Positions 16,756-24,999 of a stretch of DNA of 64,000 nucleotides are shown piece by piece (position 1 is the first letter of the stretch; each line of letters begins with the position of its first letter). A program made the translations under genes and the position numbers. This DNA is from an uncultured Acetatifactor sp. (lineage in GTDB: Bacteria > Bacillota > Clostridia > Lachnospirales > Lachnospiraceae), in assembly GCA_947581865.1 (NCBI GenBank), contig CANPWA010000001.1, forward strand, positions 62,001 through 126,000, written 5' to 3'. The notes below the pieces were generated by a model, which saw nothing but the letters and a program-made list of their open reading frames with translations, had not been told where the DNA came from and did no database searches.

Positions 16756-16947
16756 ATGGATATAGCAGGATTGTCAATGAGCCTATCTGCCGGCAGGGTT
16801 CAGACGCAGGTGAGTACTGCTGTGCTCAGCAATGCGTTGGATATGAACGAGATGCTGGGTCAGGGACTGGTACAGATGATTGATGCCGCGGCGATGGAGC
16901 AGAGTGTCAATCCGGGTGTGGGGGCAAATTTTGATATGAGAGTCTGA
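16756..16947 (+). CDS. YjfB family small protein (putative motility protein)
   Basis: This is a 63-residue protein with the YjfB family start MDIAGLSMSLSAGRVQTQVS, then VLSNALDMNEMLGQ and a variable tail. The family is annotated as putative motility protein because B. subtilis YjfB is in the SigD regulon; its molecular role is unknown. AAGGAGG lies six bases before the ATG. It has a terminator right behind it and appears to be a monocistronic unit. The flagellar genes at 32-35 kb make motility likely in this organism. No clear SigD promoter was recognised upstream. Confidence 0.75.
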   Translation: MDIAGLSMSLSAGRVQTQVSTAVLSNALDMNEMLGQGLVQMIDAAAMEQSVNPGVGANFDMRV

Positions 16948-16978
16948 AACCTGAACCGGTTTTGTGAATGTAAATCAA

Positions 16979-17018
16979 GGGGGAGCGGAATGTGTTTGTG
17001 CATTCCGCCCTCTTTTTT
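16979..17018 (+). terminator. Terminator after the YjfB gene
   Basis: An eight-base stem GCGGAATG/CATTCCGC, extendable by G-C and G-T pairs, with an eight-base loop is followed by TCTTTTTT. Confidence 0.85.
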
Positions 17019-17129
17019 CATTATTTTGGAAGGGAATATTTGTGAAAAATCTCTGAAAACCTATTGCTTTTTTGATGATTTTTTTGTACATTTGTGTTAG
17101 ACGGATTTCTGATCAAAGGAGCGGGGTAT

Positions 17130-18215
17130 ATGATTTCAAATCAGATATTGCAAAATACAATAGACGGCATGAAGGGGATTTCCAAGGCGGAACTGTGCGT
17201 GATGGATGCGGACGGCAAGGAACTCGCCTCCACCACTGACATGACGGAATGCAGTGCCGCTGCGGCGGGATTTGCCGCATCTTTTGCGGAATCCCAGGAG
17301 ATTCAGGGCTATCAGTATTTTAAGATCTTTGATGAGCAGCAGTTGGAGTATATTCTTGTGGCAGGGGGCTCCAATGTGGATGTACATATGGTGGGCAGAA
17401 TGGCTGCCTTTCAGATTCAAAGTCTTCTGGTGGCTTACAAAGAGCGCTTCGATAAGGATAATTTTTTCAAAAACCTTTTGCTGGATAATCTGCTCTTGGT
17501 TGATATCTATGGCCGTTCCAAAAAACTCCACATTCAGACAGATGTCCCCCGTGTGGTCATGATCGTGGAGTCGGCGGCGGGCAAGGATAACAATGTACTG
17601 GAAATGTGCAGAACCTGTCTGGGCAATAACGGAAGAGACTTCATCACCGCAGTGGACGAAAAAGATGTTATTATCATCAAGGAACTCACGGAGCCGGATG
17701 TAAAAAAAGAGATTGAGAAGTCGGCGCACACATTGATCTCGTACTTACAGAAGGAAAGTGTTCAGGGAATCCATATATCCTACGGAACAGTGGTTCAGGA
17801 GATCAAAGAGGTCAGCCGTTCCTACAAGGAGGCAAAGATGGCGCTGGATGTGGGAAAGATCTTTTTTGACGACAGGGATCTGATGGCTTACAGCGAATTG
17901 GGGATCGGGCGTCTGATCTATCAGCTTCCCATACCCTTGTGCAAGATGTTCATCAGGGAGATCTTCGGAGGGAAGAGCCCGGATGAGTTTGACGAAGAGA
18001 CGCTCGCTACGATCTACAAGTTTTTTGAGAACAGCCTGAATGTGTCCGAGACGTCGAGACAGCTTTTTATCCACCGCAATACGCTGGTATACCGTCTGGA
18101 TAAGCTGCAAAAGAGCACGGGGCTCGATCTCAGGGTTTTTGAGGATGCCATCACCTTTAAGATCGCCTTGATGGTGGTAAAGTATATGAAATATATGGAA
18201 ACCTTTGAGTATTAA
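17130..18215 (+). CDS. PucR/CdaR-type transcriptional regulator
   Basis: This is a 361-residue cytoplasmic regulator. Residues 1-110 look like the sugar-diacid-recognition type sensor region (MISNQILQNTIDGMKGISKAELC..), the middle (about 130-270) resembles the GGDEF-like domain of this family, with ISYGTVVQEIKEVSRSYKEAKMAL, and the C-terminus (about 295-350) has the PucR helix-turn-helix: NSLNVSETSRQLFIHRNTLVYRLDKL. AAAGGAG precedes the ATG at 17130. The ligand and targets are not evident: no transport or sugar-acid catabolism genes are adjacent, and ftsE starts 48 bases downstream on the same strand. The name CdaR here refers to the sugar-diacid regulator, not the c-di-AMP regulator encoded at 40696. 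Confidence 0.85.
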   Translation: MISNQILQNTIDGMKGISKAELCVMDADGKELASTTDMTECSAAAAGFAASFAESQEIQGYQYFKIFDEQQLEYILVAGGSNVDVHMVGRMAAFQIQSLLVAYKERFDKDNFFKNLLLDNLLLVDIYGRSKKLHIQTDVPRVVMIVESAAGKDNNVLEMCRTCLGNNGRDFITAVDEKDVIIIKELTEPDVKKEIEKSAHTLISYLQKESVQGIHISYGTVVQEIKEVSRSYKEAKMALDVGKIFFDDRDLMAYSELGIGRLIYQLPIPLCKMFIREIFGGKSPDEFDEETLATIYKFFENSLNVSETSRQLFIHRNTLVYRLDKLQKSTGLDLRVFEDAITFKIALMVVKYMKYMETFEY

Positions 18216-18262
18216 AATTCGTCTGTCATGATATGGACAGAGGCATATAACTGGAGGAGTAC

Positions 18263-19006
18263 ATGACGAAGAAAGAATTACAAAGGCAAAAGAGAGAGGA
18301 ATTTATTGAGGAAAACGGGATCATTTGTCTGGAAAATGTCAGCAAGACCTATTCCAAGGGTGCACCGGCTCTGAACAACGTGAGCTTGAGCATCCGCCCC
18401 GGAGAATTTGTATTCATCGTGGGTGACAGCGGTTCCGGGAAATCCACACTGATCAAACTTCTGCTGCGGGAGCTTACGGCTTCCGGCGGCAGTGTTTATG
18501 TTATGGGGCAGGATCTGAGGAAGATGTCTCACAGGAAGGTCCCGCAGTTTCGCAGGAATCTGGGCGTGGTGTTCCAGGATTTCCGTCTGTTGAAGAATAT
18601 AAATGTCTATGAAAATGTGGCGTTTGCCCAGAGGATCGTGGAGACGCCCGTAAAGGAAATGCGCAGGAATGTTCCCGCCATCCTGGCGACCGTGGGGCTG
18701 GCGGGCAAATACAAATCCCGCCCCAGCGAGCTCTCCGGCGGCGAACAGCAGAGAGTCGCCCTGGCCAGGGCTTTGGTAAATAAGCCTTCCATATTGCTTG
18801 CGGATGAGCCCACCGGCAATCTGGACATCAACAACACATGGGAGATCATGCAGCTTCTGGAGGAGATCAATGCTGCGGGTACGACAGTGCTGGTGGTAAC
18901 GCATAACATGGAGATCGTAAATGCCATGCGCAGGCGGGTCATCACGCTCAAAAAGGGCGTGATCGTCAGCGACGAGGAGGAAGGCGGTTATACAGATGAA
19001 GATTAG
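18263..19006 (+). CDS. ftsE: Cell division ATP-binding protein FtsE
   Basis: FtsE is the ABC ATPase of the FtsEX complex, which controls peptidoglycan hydrolases from inside the membrane. The 247 residues show Walker A GDSGSGKS (54-61), the Q-loop in VFQDFRLL, signature LSGGEQQ (157-163) and Walker B ILLADEP (177-183). Compared with usual FtsE there is an extra charged N-terminus of about 18 residues (TKKELQRQKREEFIEENG) before the first strand; the ribosome site GGAGG lies only in front of this longer start and no ATG, GTG or TTG offers a shorter one, so the extension appears real. It overlaps ftsX by 11 bases. Confidence 0.95.
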   Translation: MTKKELQRQKREEFIEENGIICLENVSKTYSKGAPALNNVSLSIRPGEFVFIVGDSGSGKSTLIKLLLRELTASGGSVYVMGQDLRKMSHRKVPQFRRNLGVVFQDFRLLKNINVYENVAFAQRIVETPVKEMRRNVPAILATVGLAGKYKSRPSELSGGEQQRVALARALVNKPSILLADEPTGNLDINNTWEIMQLLEEINAAGTTVLVVTHNMEIVNAMRRRVITLKKGVIVSDEEEGGYTDED

Positions 19007-19940
19007 TACATTGTTTTATACCATCCGGCAGGGGTTTGCGAATATCTTTCGCAATAAGCTGTTTTCCCTTGCATCGATTGCAACAATCTCTGCATGTCTG
19101 TTTCTGTTTGGTCTGTTTTATTCGATCATGGCGAATTTTGAGCATGTGGTGAGAACGGCGGAGGAAGGTGTCTCCGTGACAGTGTTCTTCCACTATGAGG
19201 GGAAGTTCCCTGACGGCTGTGAGACGCATACGGAGGGTCAGGTGCCTGATCCCGAGAGGATAGAAGAGATCGGGCAGATGATCGCTGCCCGGGTGGAGGT
19301 GTCCAATGTGGTCTTTGTCTCCGACGACGAAGCGTGGGATACCTTTGGCAGGAGTTATTTCGGCGAAGATTACCGGGAGGGCTTTCCGGACAATCCGCTG
19401 GAAGGGGAGGACAGCTATCAGGTATATCTGAGTGATGTCTCCATGCAGAGTGCGCTGGTCACCTGGCTGGAGTCGCTTCCCGAGGTGCGGAAGGTCAGGT
19501 ATTCGGCAGTGACCGCCAATACATTGAGCGGCGTGAATCTGTTGATCGCATACATGTCTGTGGGTATCATCATCGTGCTGCTGGCTGTGAGTATTTTCCT
19601 CATCAGCAATACGGTGGCGATGGGGATTTCCGTCCGGAAGGAGGAAATAGGTATTATGAAATATATCGGCGCTACAGATTTCTTCGTCCGTGCTCCCTTT
19701 GTGCTGGAGGGTATGCTGATCGGGCTGATCGGTGCGCTGATTCCGCTGGGGGTGATCTACAGTCTCTACAATTATGCCCTGGGGTATGTGACGGAGAGAT
19801 TTACCGCGCTCAGTGCGTTTTTAAATTTCCTGCCGGTGCGGACGATCTTTAATGTGCTTCTTCCCGTATCGCTGGGCATTGGCATAGGGATCGGTTTCCT
19901 GGGAAGTATTTCCACCGTGAGAAAACATTTGAACGTATAA
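18996..19940 (+). CDS. ftsX: Cell division permease-like protein FtsX
   Basis: This is the membrane partner of FtsE, 314 residues. A first membrane segment (about 22-44) is followed by an extracytoplasmic domain (about 45-185) and three further segments in the C-terminal part (about 188-210, 235-260, 280-305), the normal four-span layout. The external loop is where hydrolase activators bind in relatives; here it contains a loop with SVTVFFHYEGKFPDGC and several acidic residues. The ATG lies within the end of ftsE, giving an 11-base overlap and coupled translation. The secreted M23 protein just downstream is its likely partner. Confidence 0.93.
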   Translation: MKISTLFYTIRQGFANIFRNKLFSLASIATISACLFLFGLFYSIMANFEHVVRTAEEGVSVTVFFHYEGKFPDGCETHTEGQVPDPERIEEIGQMIAARVEVSNVVFVSDDEAWDTFGRSYFGEDYREGFPDNPLEGEDSYQVYLSDVSMQSALVTWLESLPEVRKVRYSAVTANTLSGVNLLIAYMSVGIIIVLLAVSIFLISNTVAMGISVRKEEIGIMKYIGATDFFVRAPFVLEGMLIGLIGALIPLGVIYSLYNYALGYVTERFTALSAFLNFLPVRTIFNVLLPVSLGIGIGIGFLGSISTVRKHLNV

Positions 19941-19970
19941 CATGAAGAGTTGTCTGAGAGGAATAAAACA

Positions 19971-21206
19971 TTGAGATTTTCCGAGAAATGCAGAGTAGGA
20001 ATCATAGGGATCCTGGCGGTTGCGCTGGCTGTGGGGGCGGGATGGTATGCCGTGGAGGCAAAATCCCTCTCCTCCATCACCTCCGACAGTATCAGGAAAA
20101 AAGAGGACCAGATTTCCCAGATGGAGCAGGAGAGGACCAGGAATCAGGATAAGCTTTCGGATCTGCAGAAAATGAAAAAGGATCTGGAAACAAAAAAATC
20201 CAATCTGAAATCCTATGTGGCGCAGTTGGACAGTAATCTTGCCGAGATTGAGCAAAATATCAATGATCTGAATCAGCAGATCAGCGACAAAGAGAGCGAG
20301 ATCGAGGAAACCACAAAGGAGCTTGCCGATGCCCAGGAGGCGGAACAGACCAAGCAGACTGACATGATCAGCCATATCCGCATGATGTATGAGCGGGATG
20401 ATATACAGGTTGTGGAGCTCTTTGTGACGGCAGGAAGTTTCAGCGGTTTTTTGTCCCGGGCGGACGCCATTGAGCGGATCGCGGACTACGAAAAGCAGAT
20501 GTACGATGACTACAAGGCAAACCGCCAGCTGGTGGAATTGTGCAAGGAGCAGCTGGAGCTGGAGAAGGAGATCCTGGATGAGACCAGGGAAAATGTGGAA
20601 GCGGAACAGGCGAATCTGGAAGTTTTGATCGATCAGAAAACCCAGGATATCATTGCCTATGAGACTGACATAAATAATCAGGCGGATGCCATCGCAGAGT
20701 ATGAGCAGATGATCAAGGATCAGGATGCGGAGATCGCTGCTCTGGAGGAAGCTATCGCGGCGGAGAAAAAAGATATTCTCAAGGAGAGCGGCGATGTGAT
20801 CACCTATGACGGCGGAGCTTTTAAATTTCCCGTGGCATCCTACACCAGAGTATCTGACGACTATGGCATGCGTATACATCCCACACTGGGGGTGGAGCAG
20901 TTCCACAATGGTGTGGATCTGGCGTCTCCCAAGGGAACGGCAATCTATGCTGCCTATGACGGCAAGGTGGTTGCGGCGACTTACAGCGCGACCATGGGAA
21001 ATTATATCATGATCGACCATGGGGATGAGCTTTACACGATTTATATGCACGCATCGGCATTATATGTAAAAAAGGGAGACATTGTCGTCCGCGGTGAGAC
21101 GATCGCGGCGGTGGGCAGCACCGGACGCTCCACAGGCAACCATCTCCATTTCAGCGTGAGGAAGAATGGCAGTTATGTCTCTCCCTGGAACTATATTTCA
21201 AAATAA
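19971..21206 (+). CDS. Secreted coiled-coil M23 peptidase / hydrolase activator (EnvC/PcsB-like role)
   Basis: A murein hydrolase probably driven by FtsEX. The 411-residue product has a signal peptide (VGIIGILAVALAVGAGWYA then VEA), a long coiled coil (about 35-270, rich in E, Q, K and D with heptads), and a C-terminal LytM/M23 domain with HNGVDLASPKGT (HxxxD), a central MIDHGDELYTIYMHAS, and HLHFSVRKNG; the zinc ligands are present, so it may be catalytic rather than only an activator. The TTG at 19971 is chosen because AGAGGAA lies before it; a TTG at 19950 has poor spacing. It follows ftsX by 30 bases, an order known from other Firmicutes where FtsX recruits PcsB or CwlO. Confidence 0.88.
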   Translation: MRFSEKCRVGIIGILAVALAVGAGWYAVEAKSLSSITSDSIRKKEDQISQMEQERTRNQDKLSDLQKMKKDLETKKSNLKSYVAQLDSNLAEIEQNINDLNQQISDKESEIEETTKELADAQEAEQTKQTDMISHIRMMYERDDIQVVELFVTAGSFSGFLSRADAIERIADYEKQMYDDYKANRQLVELCKEQLELEKEILDETRENVEAEQANLEVLIDQKTQDIIAYETDINNQADAIAEYEQMIKDQDAEIAALEEAIAAEKKDILKESGDVITYDGGAFKFPVASYTRVSDDYGMRIHPTLGVEQFHNGVDLASPKGTAIYAAYDGKVVAATYSATMGNYIMIDHGDELYTIYMHASALYVKKGDIVVRGETIAAVGSTGRSTGNHLHFSVRKNGSYVSPWNYISK

Positions 21207-21221
21207 AGGATTTGATCAAGA

Positions 21222-22424
21222 ATGGAAAATGAAAAAAATAAAAAAGGGCTGGGGCTGTTTGCCCTGGGGCTGGTTATCGGGCTCCTGGTATCTTTAGTCA
21301 TTGTCAGTGTGATTTACAGACAGCATATTGATGTGTCAGAGGATTCTCTGCTGGACCAAAGGGTTGCGGAAAAGATCGAATCTCTGGAGAAGCTGATCCA
21401 TGACAGATTTTATCTGTCGGAAGTGACGGAAGAAGAAATGGAGGAGGGCATTTACAGAGGGATCATTGCCTCTCTGAATGACCCATACTCTGAGTATTAT
21501 ACCGTGACGGAACTTCAGGAACTGATGGAGCAGTCCGAGGGCATCTATTATGGGATCGGCGCTTATGTGAGTCTGGACGAAGTGTCTCAGATGCCCAAGA
21601 TAAGCGGTGTTATGGATGGGTCACCTGCCCTGGAGGCGGATCTGCGCCCCGGGGATGTTGTCTATGAGGTGGACGGGGAAAGCACTTATGGGCTGAGTCT
21701 GTCAGAGACCGTGGCGCTGATCAAGGGACCGGAGGGAACTCAGGTGACGCTCACGATCCTTCGGGAAGGTGAGAGTGACTACCGGGATGTCACCATCAAC
21801 AGAAAAAAATTGGAGAGCCCGACAGTGGAGTTTGAGATGCTCGAAGACGGGATGGCTTATATTCAGATCACAGAGTTTGATGATGTGACTGTGGAGCAGT
21901 ATGCCGAGGCGTATGCCGAGGCGAAGACCTCCAATATGAGCGGTATGATCCTGGATCTGCGCGCCAATCCGGGAGGAAGCTTAAATGCGGTGGTGGAGAT
22001 CGCCCAGATGATGCTTCCGGAGGGTTTGATCGTTTATACGGAGGATAAGGCGGGCAAGCGTTCGGAATATTTCTGTGACGGGCAGCAGGAACTGGATGTG
22101 CCTTTGGTGGTTCTGGTTGACGGCAATTCAGCCAGCGCGGCGGAGATCCTCTCCGGCGCCATTCAGGATTACAAACTGGGGACTTTGGTCGGCACTACCA
22201 CTTTTGGCAAGGGAATTGTGCAGCAGATCATCGGTCTGAATGACGGTTCCGCGATCAAGATGACCATAAGCAGCTATTTTACGCCCAACGGACGGAATAT
22301 TCACGGGACGGGAATTGAGCCGGATGTGGAGTGCGAGTTTGACGGTGAAACCTATTACAGCACGGAGGATCATTACGATAACCAGCTAGAGAAGGCGAAG
22401 GAAGTGTTGCGCGGTATGATGTAG
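21222..22424 (+). CDS. C-terminal processing peptidase, S41 family (CtpA-like)
   Basis: This is a membrane-anchored serine protease of 400 residues with one N-terminal span (about 10-32). It has a cap segment, a PDZ domain (about 108-190, with GIGAYVSLDE and LRPGDVVYEVDG), and the S41 core: LDLRANPGG at 245-252, the Ser of NSASAAEI (303 or 305) and the catalytic lysine Lys330 in TTFGKGIVQ. Such proteases process secreted or envelope proteins, including peptidoglycan hydrolases and their regulators. Its place 15 bases after the M23 gene suggests it may trim or degrade the FtsEX partner; this is inference. No separate promoter was seen. Confidence 0.92.
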   Translation: MENEKNKKGLGLFALGLVIGLLVSLVIVSVIYRQHIDVSEDSLLDQRVAEKIESLEKLIHDRFYLSEVTEEEMEEGIYRGIIASLNDPYSEYYTVTELQELMEQSEGIYYGIGAYVSLDEVSQMPKISGVMDGSPALEADLRPGDVVYEVDGESTYGLSLSETVALIKGPEGTQVTLTILREGESDYRDVTINRKKLESPTVEFEMLEDGMAYIQITEFDDVTVEQYAEAYAEAKTSNMSGMILDLRANPGGSLNAVVEIAQMMLPEGLIVYTEDKAGKRSEYFCDGQQELDVPLVVLVDGNSASAAEILSGAIQDYKLGTLVGTTTFGKGIVQQIIGLNDGSAIKMTISSYFTPNGRNIHGTGIEPDVECEFDGETYYSTEDHYDNQLEKAKEVLRGMM

Positions 22425-22445
22425 ATAATTGCCGGAGAGACGGGG

Positions 22446-24062
22446 ATGAAAGAGTATACCGAACAAAATGGTCAAGAGCATCGGATAGAACAACATACTG
22501 TGATCGGCAAAACCCTCGAGAGATCGGGGGTTTATGTTGTGGGATCCCTCAGTCTGCTTCTGGGCATCGGACTGGTCTATTACAGCGCCAGATACACGGA
22601 TATCTGTGCGACGGATACCGGCATTCCCCAAACCCATGTGGACAGCATATTTTGGAACGCGGTGGCGCTTCTGGCGTCAGCGGTAGTGTTTGGGCTGCTG
22701 GGGAAATGGTTCAGGGGGATGCAGACCGAAGCCCATAGGCTCCGGCTGGAGAAGATCCTTTTGCTGCTGGTGCTGATCTATAGTACAGCGGTGGGAGGAA
22801 TCTGGGTGGCAATATCCCATGTGGAGCCCTATGCCGATGCCCGCAGTGTGTGCGTGGTGGCGGAATGTGTTCTGGCCGGGGATTTTCCCATGCAGCCGCC
22901 CACCTATATGGGGTATTGTCCCCATCAGTATGGTATCGTGTTTGTGCTGCATTGTCTGTTTGCCCTGTTTGGATCCGGAAATTATGCGGCGTTTCAATAT
23001 TTGAATGTGGTGTTCCTTCCACTGCTCATTTTTGCGGGATATCGCATTGTGAAGCTGATCTGTGAACATTCCGGCGCGGCGGTTTTTTACCTGCTGCTGG
23101 CACCCGCATTTCTGCCCTTGTACTTTTTCCTTCCCTATGTGTACGGAGATTTTCTTTCGGCAGCCTGTAGTATGATCGTAATGTGGCAGGTGCTTTCTTT
23201 GTGTAAAAACGGGAAATACAGCGCCATATTATGGGGGACGCTGGCGGCAGTGCTGGGATGTCTTGTGCGGAAAAATACGCTGATCGTGGTCATTGCTGCC
23301 GTGCTTGTACTTTTGCTCAACAGTCTCAGTCAGGCGAGATGGAGGCTGCTTTTCATGGCGTTTGTGCTGCCTCTCTCCATATGGGGGGCAGAGAAGGGTG
23401 TGGTTTTCTTCTATGAGCATCTGTCAGGGGAACAGATCAGCCCGGGAATCCCCATGGAATGCTATGTGATGATGGGATTGGAGGATACTGAGGAAGGACC
23501 CGGCTGGTTTAACGGTTCCAATTATAAGGCGTACATTGCTCATAATTATGATTACGAAGCAACCAAAACCTATGGAAGAGAACAGATCCGGGCACGCGCT
23601 CAGGTATTATGGCAGAATAAACCCTATGCGGTGGATTTCTTTCGGAGAAAAACGATGACCCAGTGGAATATGCCGGATTGCTACAGCATACATGAGACGG
23701 ATTTCTTTGACCGCGAAGTGGCAGAACTTGCATTCCCGGTACAGTGGATTTACCGGGGAGAAGGGAGAGCCCGGCTCGAAAATTATATGAATCGGTATCA
23801 GTTTGTGCTTTATGTCTGGTTTGTGCCTTCGGTTTTGGGATTTTTGTCAGATAAGAGGAAGAGGATCGACAACGGGATCTTGTTTGTGGCTATTGTGGGA
23901 GGATTTATGTTCAGCCTTCTCTGGGAGGCGATGGGCAGGTATATGTTTACTTATGTGGTGTGCATGATTCCTATGGCGGCAGTGGGTATGTGGCGGTGCC
24001 AGGAGTATCTTGTCCGTCGGAAGGGTTATATTACAAAAAAGAGCTCCCCACATGATAAATGA
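22446..24062 (+). CDS. GT-C type membrane glycosyltransferase (GT39-like)
   Basis: This is a 538-residue polytopic membrane protein with about 10-12 spans and a first extracytoplasmic loop holding EPYADARSV with acidic residues, the layout of GT-C enzymes that use a lipid-linked sugar (family 39 and relatives). A soluble stretch (about 310-440, GPGWFNGSNYKAYIAHNYDY and PYAVDFFRRKTMTQW) separates two membrane blocks. A GGAGA site precedes the ATG; the gene lies 21 bases after the protease gene and is the last of the operon. Its last 32 bases overlap the tail of the convergent DUF554 gene. The acceptor and sugar are not known. Confidence 0.75.
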   Translation: MKEYTEQNGQEHRIEQHTVIGKTLERSGVYVVGSLSLLLGIGLVYYSARYTDICATDTGIPQTHVDSIFWNAVALLASAVVFGLLGKWFRGMQTEAHRLRLEKILLLLVLIYSTAVGGIWVAISHVEPYADARSVCVVAECVLAGDFPMQPPTYMGYCPHQYGIVFVLHCLFALFGSGNYAAFQYLNVVFLPLLIFAGYRIVKLICEHSGAAVFYLLLAPAFLPLYFFLPYVYGDFLSAACSMIVMWQVLSLCKNGKYSAILWGTLAAVLGCLVRKNTLIVVIAAVLVLLLNSLSQARWRLLFMAFVLPLSIWGAEKGVVFFYEHLSGEQISPGIPMECYVMMGLEDTEEGPGWFNGSNYKAYIAHNYDYEATKTYGREQIRARAQVLWQNKPYAVDFFRRKTMTQWNMPDCYSIHETDFFDREVAELAFPVQWIYRGEGRARLENYMNRYQFVLYVWFVPSVLGFLSDKRKRIDNGILFVAIVGGFMFSLLWEAMGRYMFTYVVCMIPMAAVGMWRCQEYLVRRKGYITKKSSPHDK

Positions 24063-24756
24063 TCGGGATAAGAAGCGCAGGAAGCATGTTTCCCACGGCA
24101 AATTTTTTGCCGGTTCCGATATTGACTCCCACGCAGAAGATGAGCGCGGAGCCCACAAGGGTGATATCGTCTGTCAGAGACACGCTCATAAAATCGCCGG
24201 ATACCGCCGCGATACAGGTGATCGCCCCCTGATAAAAAAACAGGGGAAGAGCGGAGAAGATGACGCCTTTTCCCAGAGTGGAGGCAAACACGGTGACGAT
24301 GATAAAGTCGAGAACGGCTTTGGCTGTGAGGACGGAATGATCTCCGGTCAGCCCGTCCTGGATGGAGCCGATGATCGCCATGGCTCCGATGCAGATGACC
24401 AGCGTACAGGTAACGAAACCCTCTACGAACAGGTTGTCTCCATCGGAGCCGAATTTTTTCTTCAAAAATTTTCCCAAAAGATCCAGGCGGCTTTCGATAT
24501 CGATCAGACTGCCGATGAGCCCGCCGATGACAAGGGAGAGGATGAGGAGCATGGTGCCCTGTGTCTCCAGGCGGTCTTCGCTGATCACCAGCATTTTTTG
24601 CAGTACGCCGCTCACGCCGATGAAGATGGTCGCCACGCCGCAGGTCTGCATCAGCGCATCGCTGCATTTTTTGGGAATCCCACGCTTTAATGTCACTCCG
24701 ATGAGCCCGCCGGCGACCACGGCAGCGGTATTGATGATCGTACCCAGACCAAACAT
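24031..24756 (-). CDS. DUF554 family membrane protein (YdfK-like)
   Basis: This 241-residue integral membrane protein has about six to seven spans. It starts MFGLGTIINTAAVVAGGLIG, the family's beginning, and contains GGLIGSLIDIESRLDLLG and FVTCTLVICIGAMAIIGSIQDG, both typical of DUF554. Function is unknown. The ATG at 24756 has AGGGTGG upstream on the minus strand. The gene lies head-on to the five-gene ftsEX operon, with a 32-base overlap of the two reading frames at the ends, and the plus-strand terminator after its start implies that it may be overlapped by antisense RNA over its whole length. Confidence 0.88.
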   Translation of the reverse strand: MFGLGTIINTAAVVAGGLIGVTLKRGIPKKCSDALMQTCGVATIFIGVSGVLQKMLVISEDRLETQGTMLLILSLVIGGLIGSLIDIESRLDLLGKFLKKKFGSDGDNLFVEGFVTCTLVICIGAMAIIGSIQDGLTGDHSVLTAKAVLDFIIVTVFASTLGKGVIFSALPLFFYQGAITCIAAVSGDFMSVSLTDDITLVGSALIFCVGVNIGTGKKFAVGNMLPALLIPIIYHVGSSFL

Positions 24757-24787
24757 TTGTATCCACCCTGTCCTTTTATGATTGTTT

Positions 24788-24823
24788 CCGCAGGTCTATG
24801 CAGCGTACCTGCGGCTGTTTTTT
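24788..24823 (+). terminator. Plus-strand terminator beyond the DUF554 gene
   Basis: A perfect eight-base stem CCGCAGGT/ACCTGCGG with an 11-base loop is followed by CTG and six T. The T-run is on the plus side only. The nearest plus-strand gene upstream is the GT-C gene ending at 24062, so this is the first clear terminator for the ftsEX operon and lies beyond the whole DUF554 gene. Confidence 0.8.
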
Positions 24824-24830
24824 CATGGGT

Positions 24831-24860
24831 AAAATATCACAAGGGACCCGGTGATGTCAA
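24831..24860 (-). promoter_or_regulatory. Promoter for the DUF554 gene
   Basis: On the minus strand a perfect TTGACA (24860-24855) and TATTTT (24836-24831) are 18 bases apart. The start point would be near 24824, at the very end of the plus-strand terminator. Confidence 0.6.
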
Positions 24861-24887
24861 TAGGAACAAAGGTGTTATAGACCAAAA

Positions 24888-24901
24888 AGAACAAATGTTC
24901 T
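24888..24901 (+). promoter_or_regulatory. LexA (DinR) box upstream of uvrB
   Basis: AGAACAAATGTTCT contains the Firmicutes SOS operator core GAAC-N4-GTTC as a near-perfect palindrome. It ends seven bases before the -35 element of the uvrB promoter, so LexA bound there could block RNA polymerase. Confidence 0.85.
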
Positions 24902-24908
24902 AAAATAC

Positions 24909-24937
24909 TGTACAAATTCCGGTCGGTATGTTATAAT
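24909..24937 (+). promoter_or_regulatory. Promoter of uvrB-uvrA
   Basis: TGTACA and a perfect TATAAT are 17 bases apart, 63 bases before the uvrB ATG and just downstream of the LexA box. Confidence 0.75.
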
Positions 24938-24999
24938 CAAGGCTGTTTTAAGGCGTGAAAAAACTTCTTTAGCATGGAGTATGGAGGTGGAGCGCTCCC

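Noticed and set aside
19950..19970. TTG at 19950 as start of the M23 protein
   Set aside because: The GAAGAG before it is directly adjacent to the codon, whereas AGAGGAA has proper spacing to the TTG at 19971.
24010..24766. Long plus-strand and alternative minus-strand frames over the DUF554 gene
   Set aside because: They are shadows of the DUF554 frame: low complexity in charged residues, no ribosome sites, and no recognisable family, while the 24756-24031 frame has clear membrane segments and family motifs.
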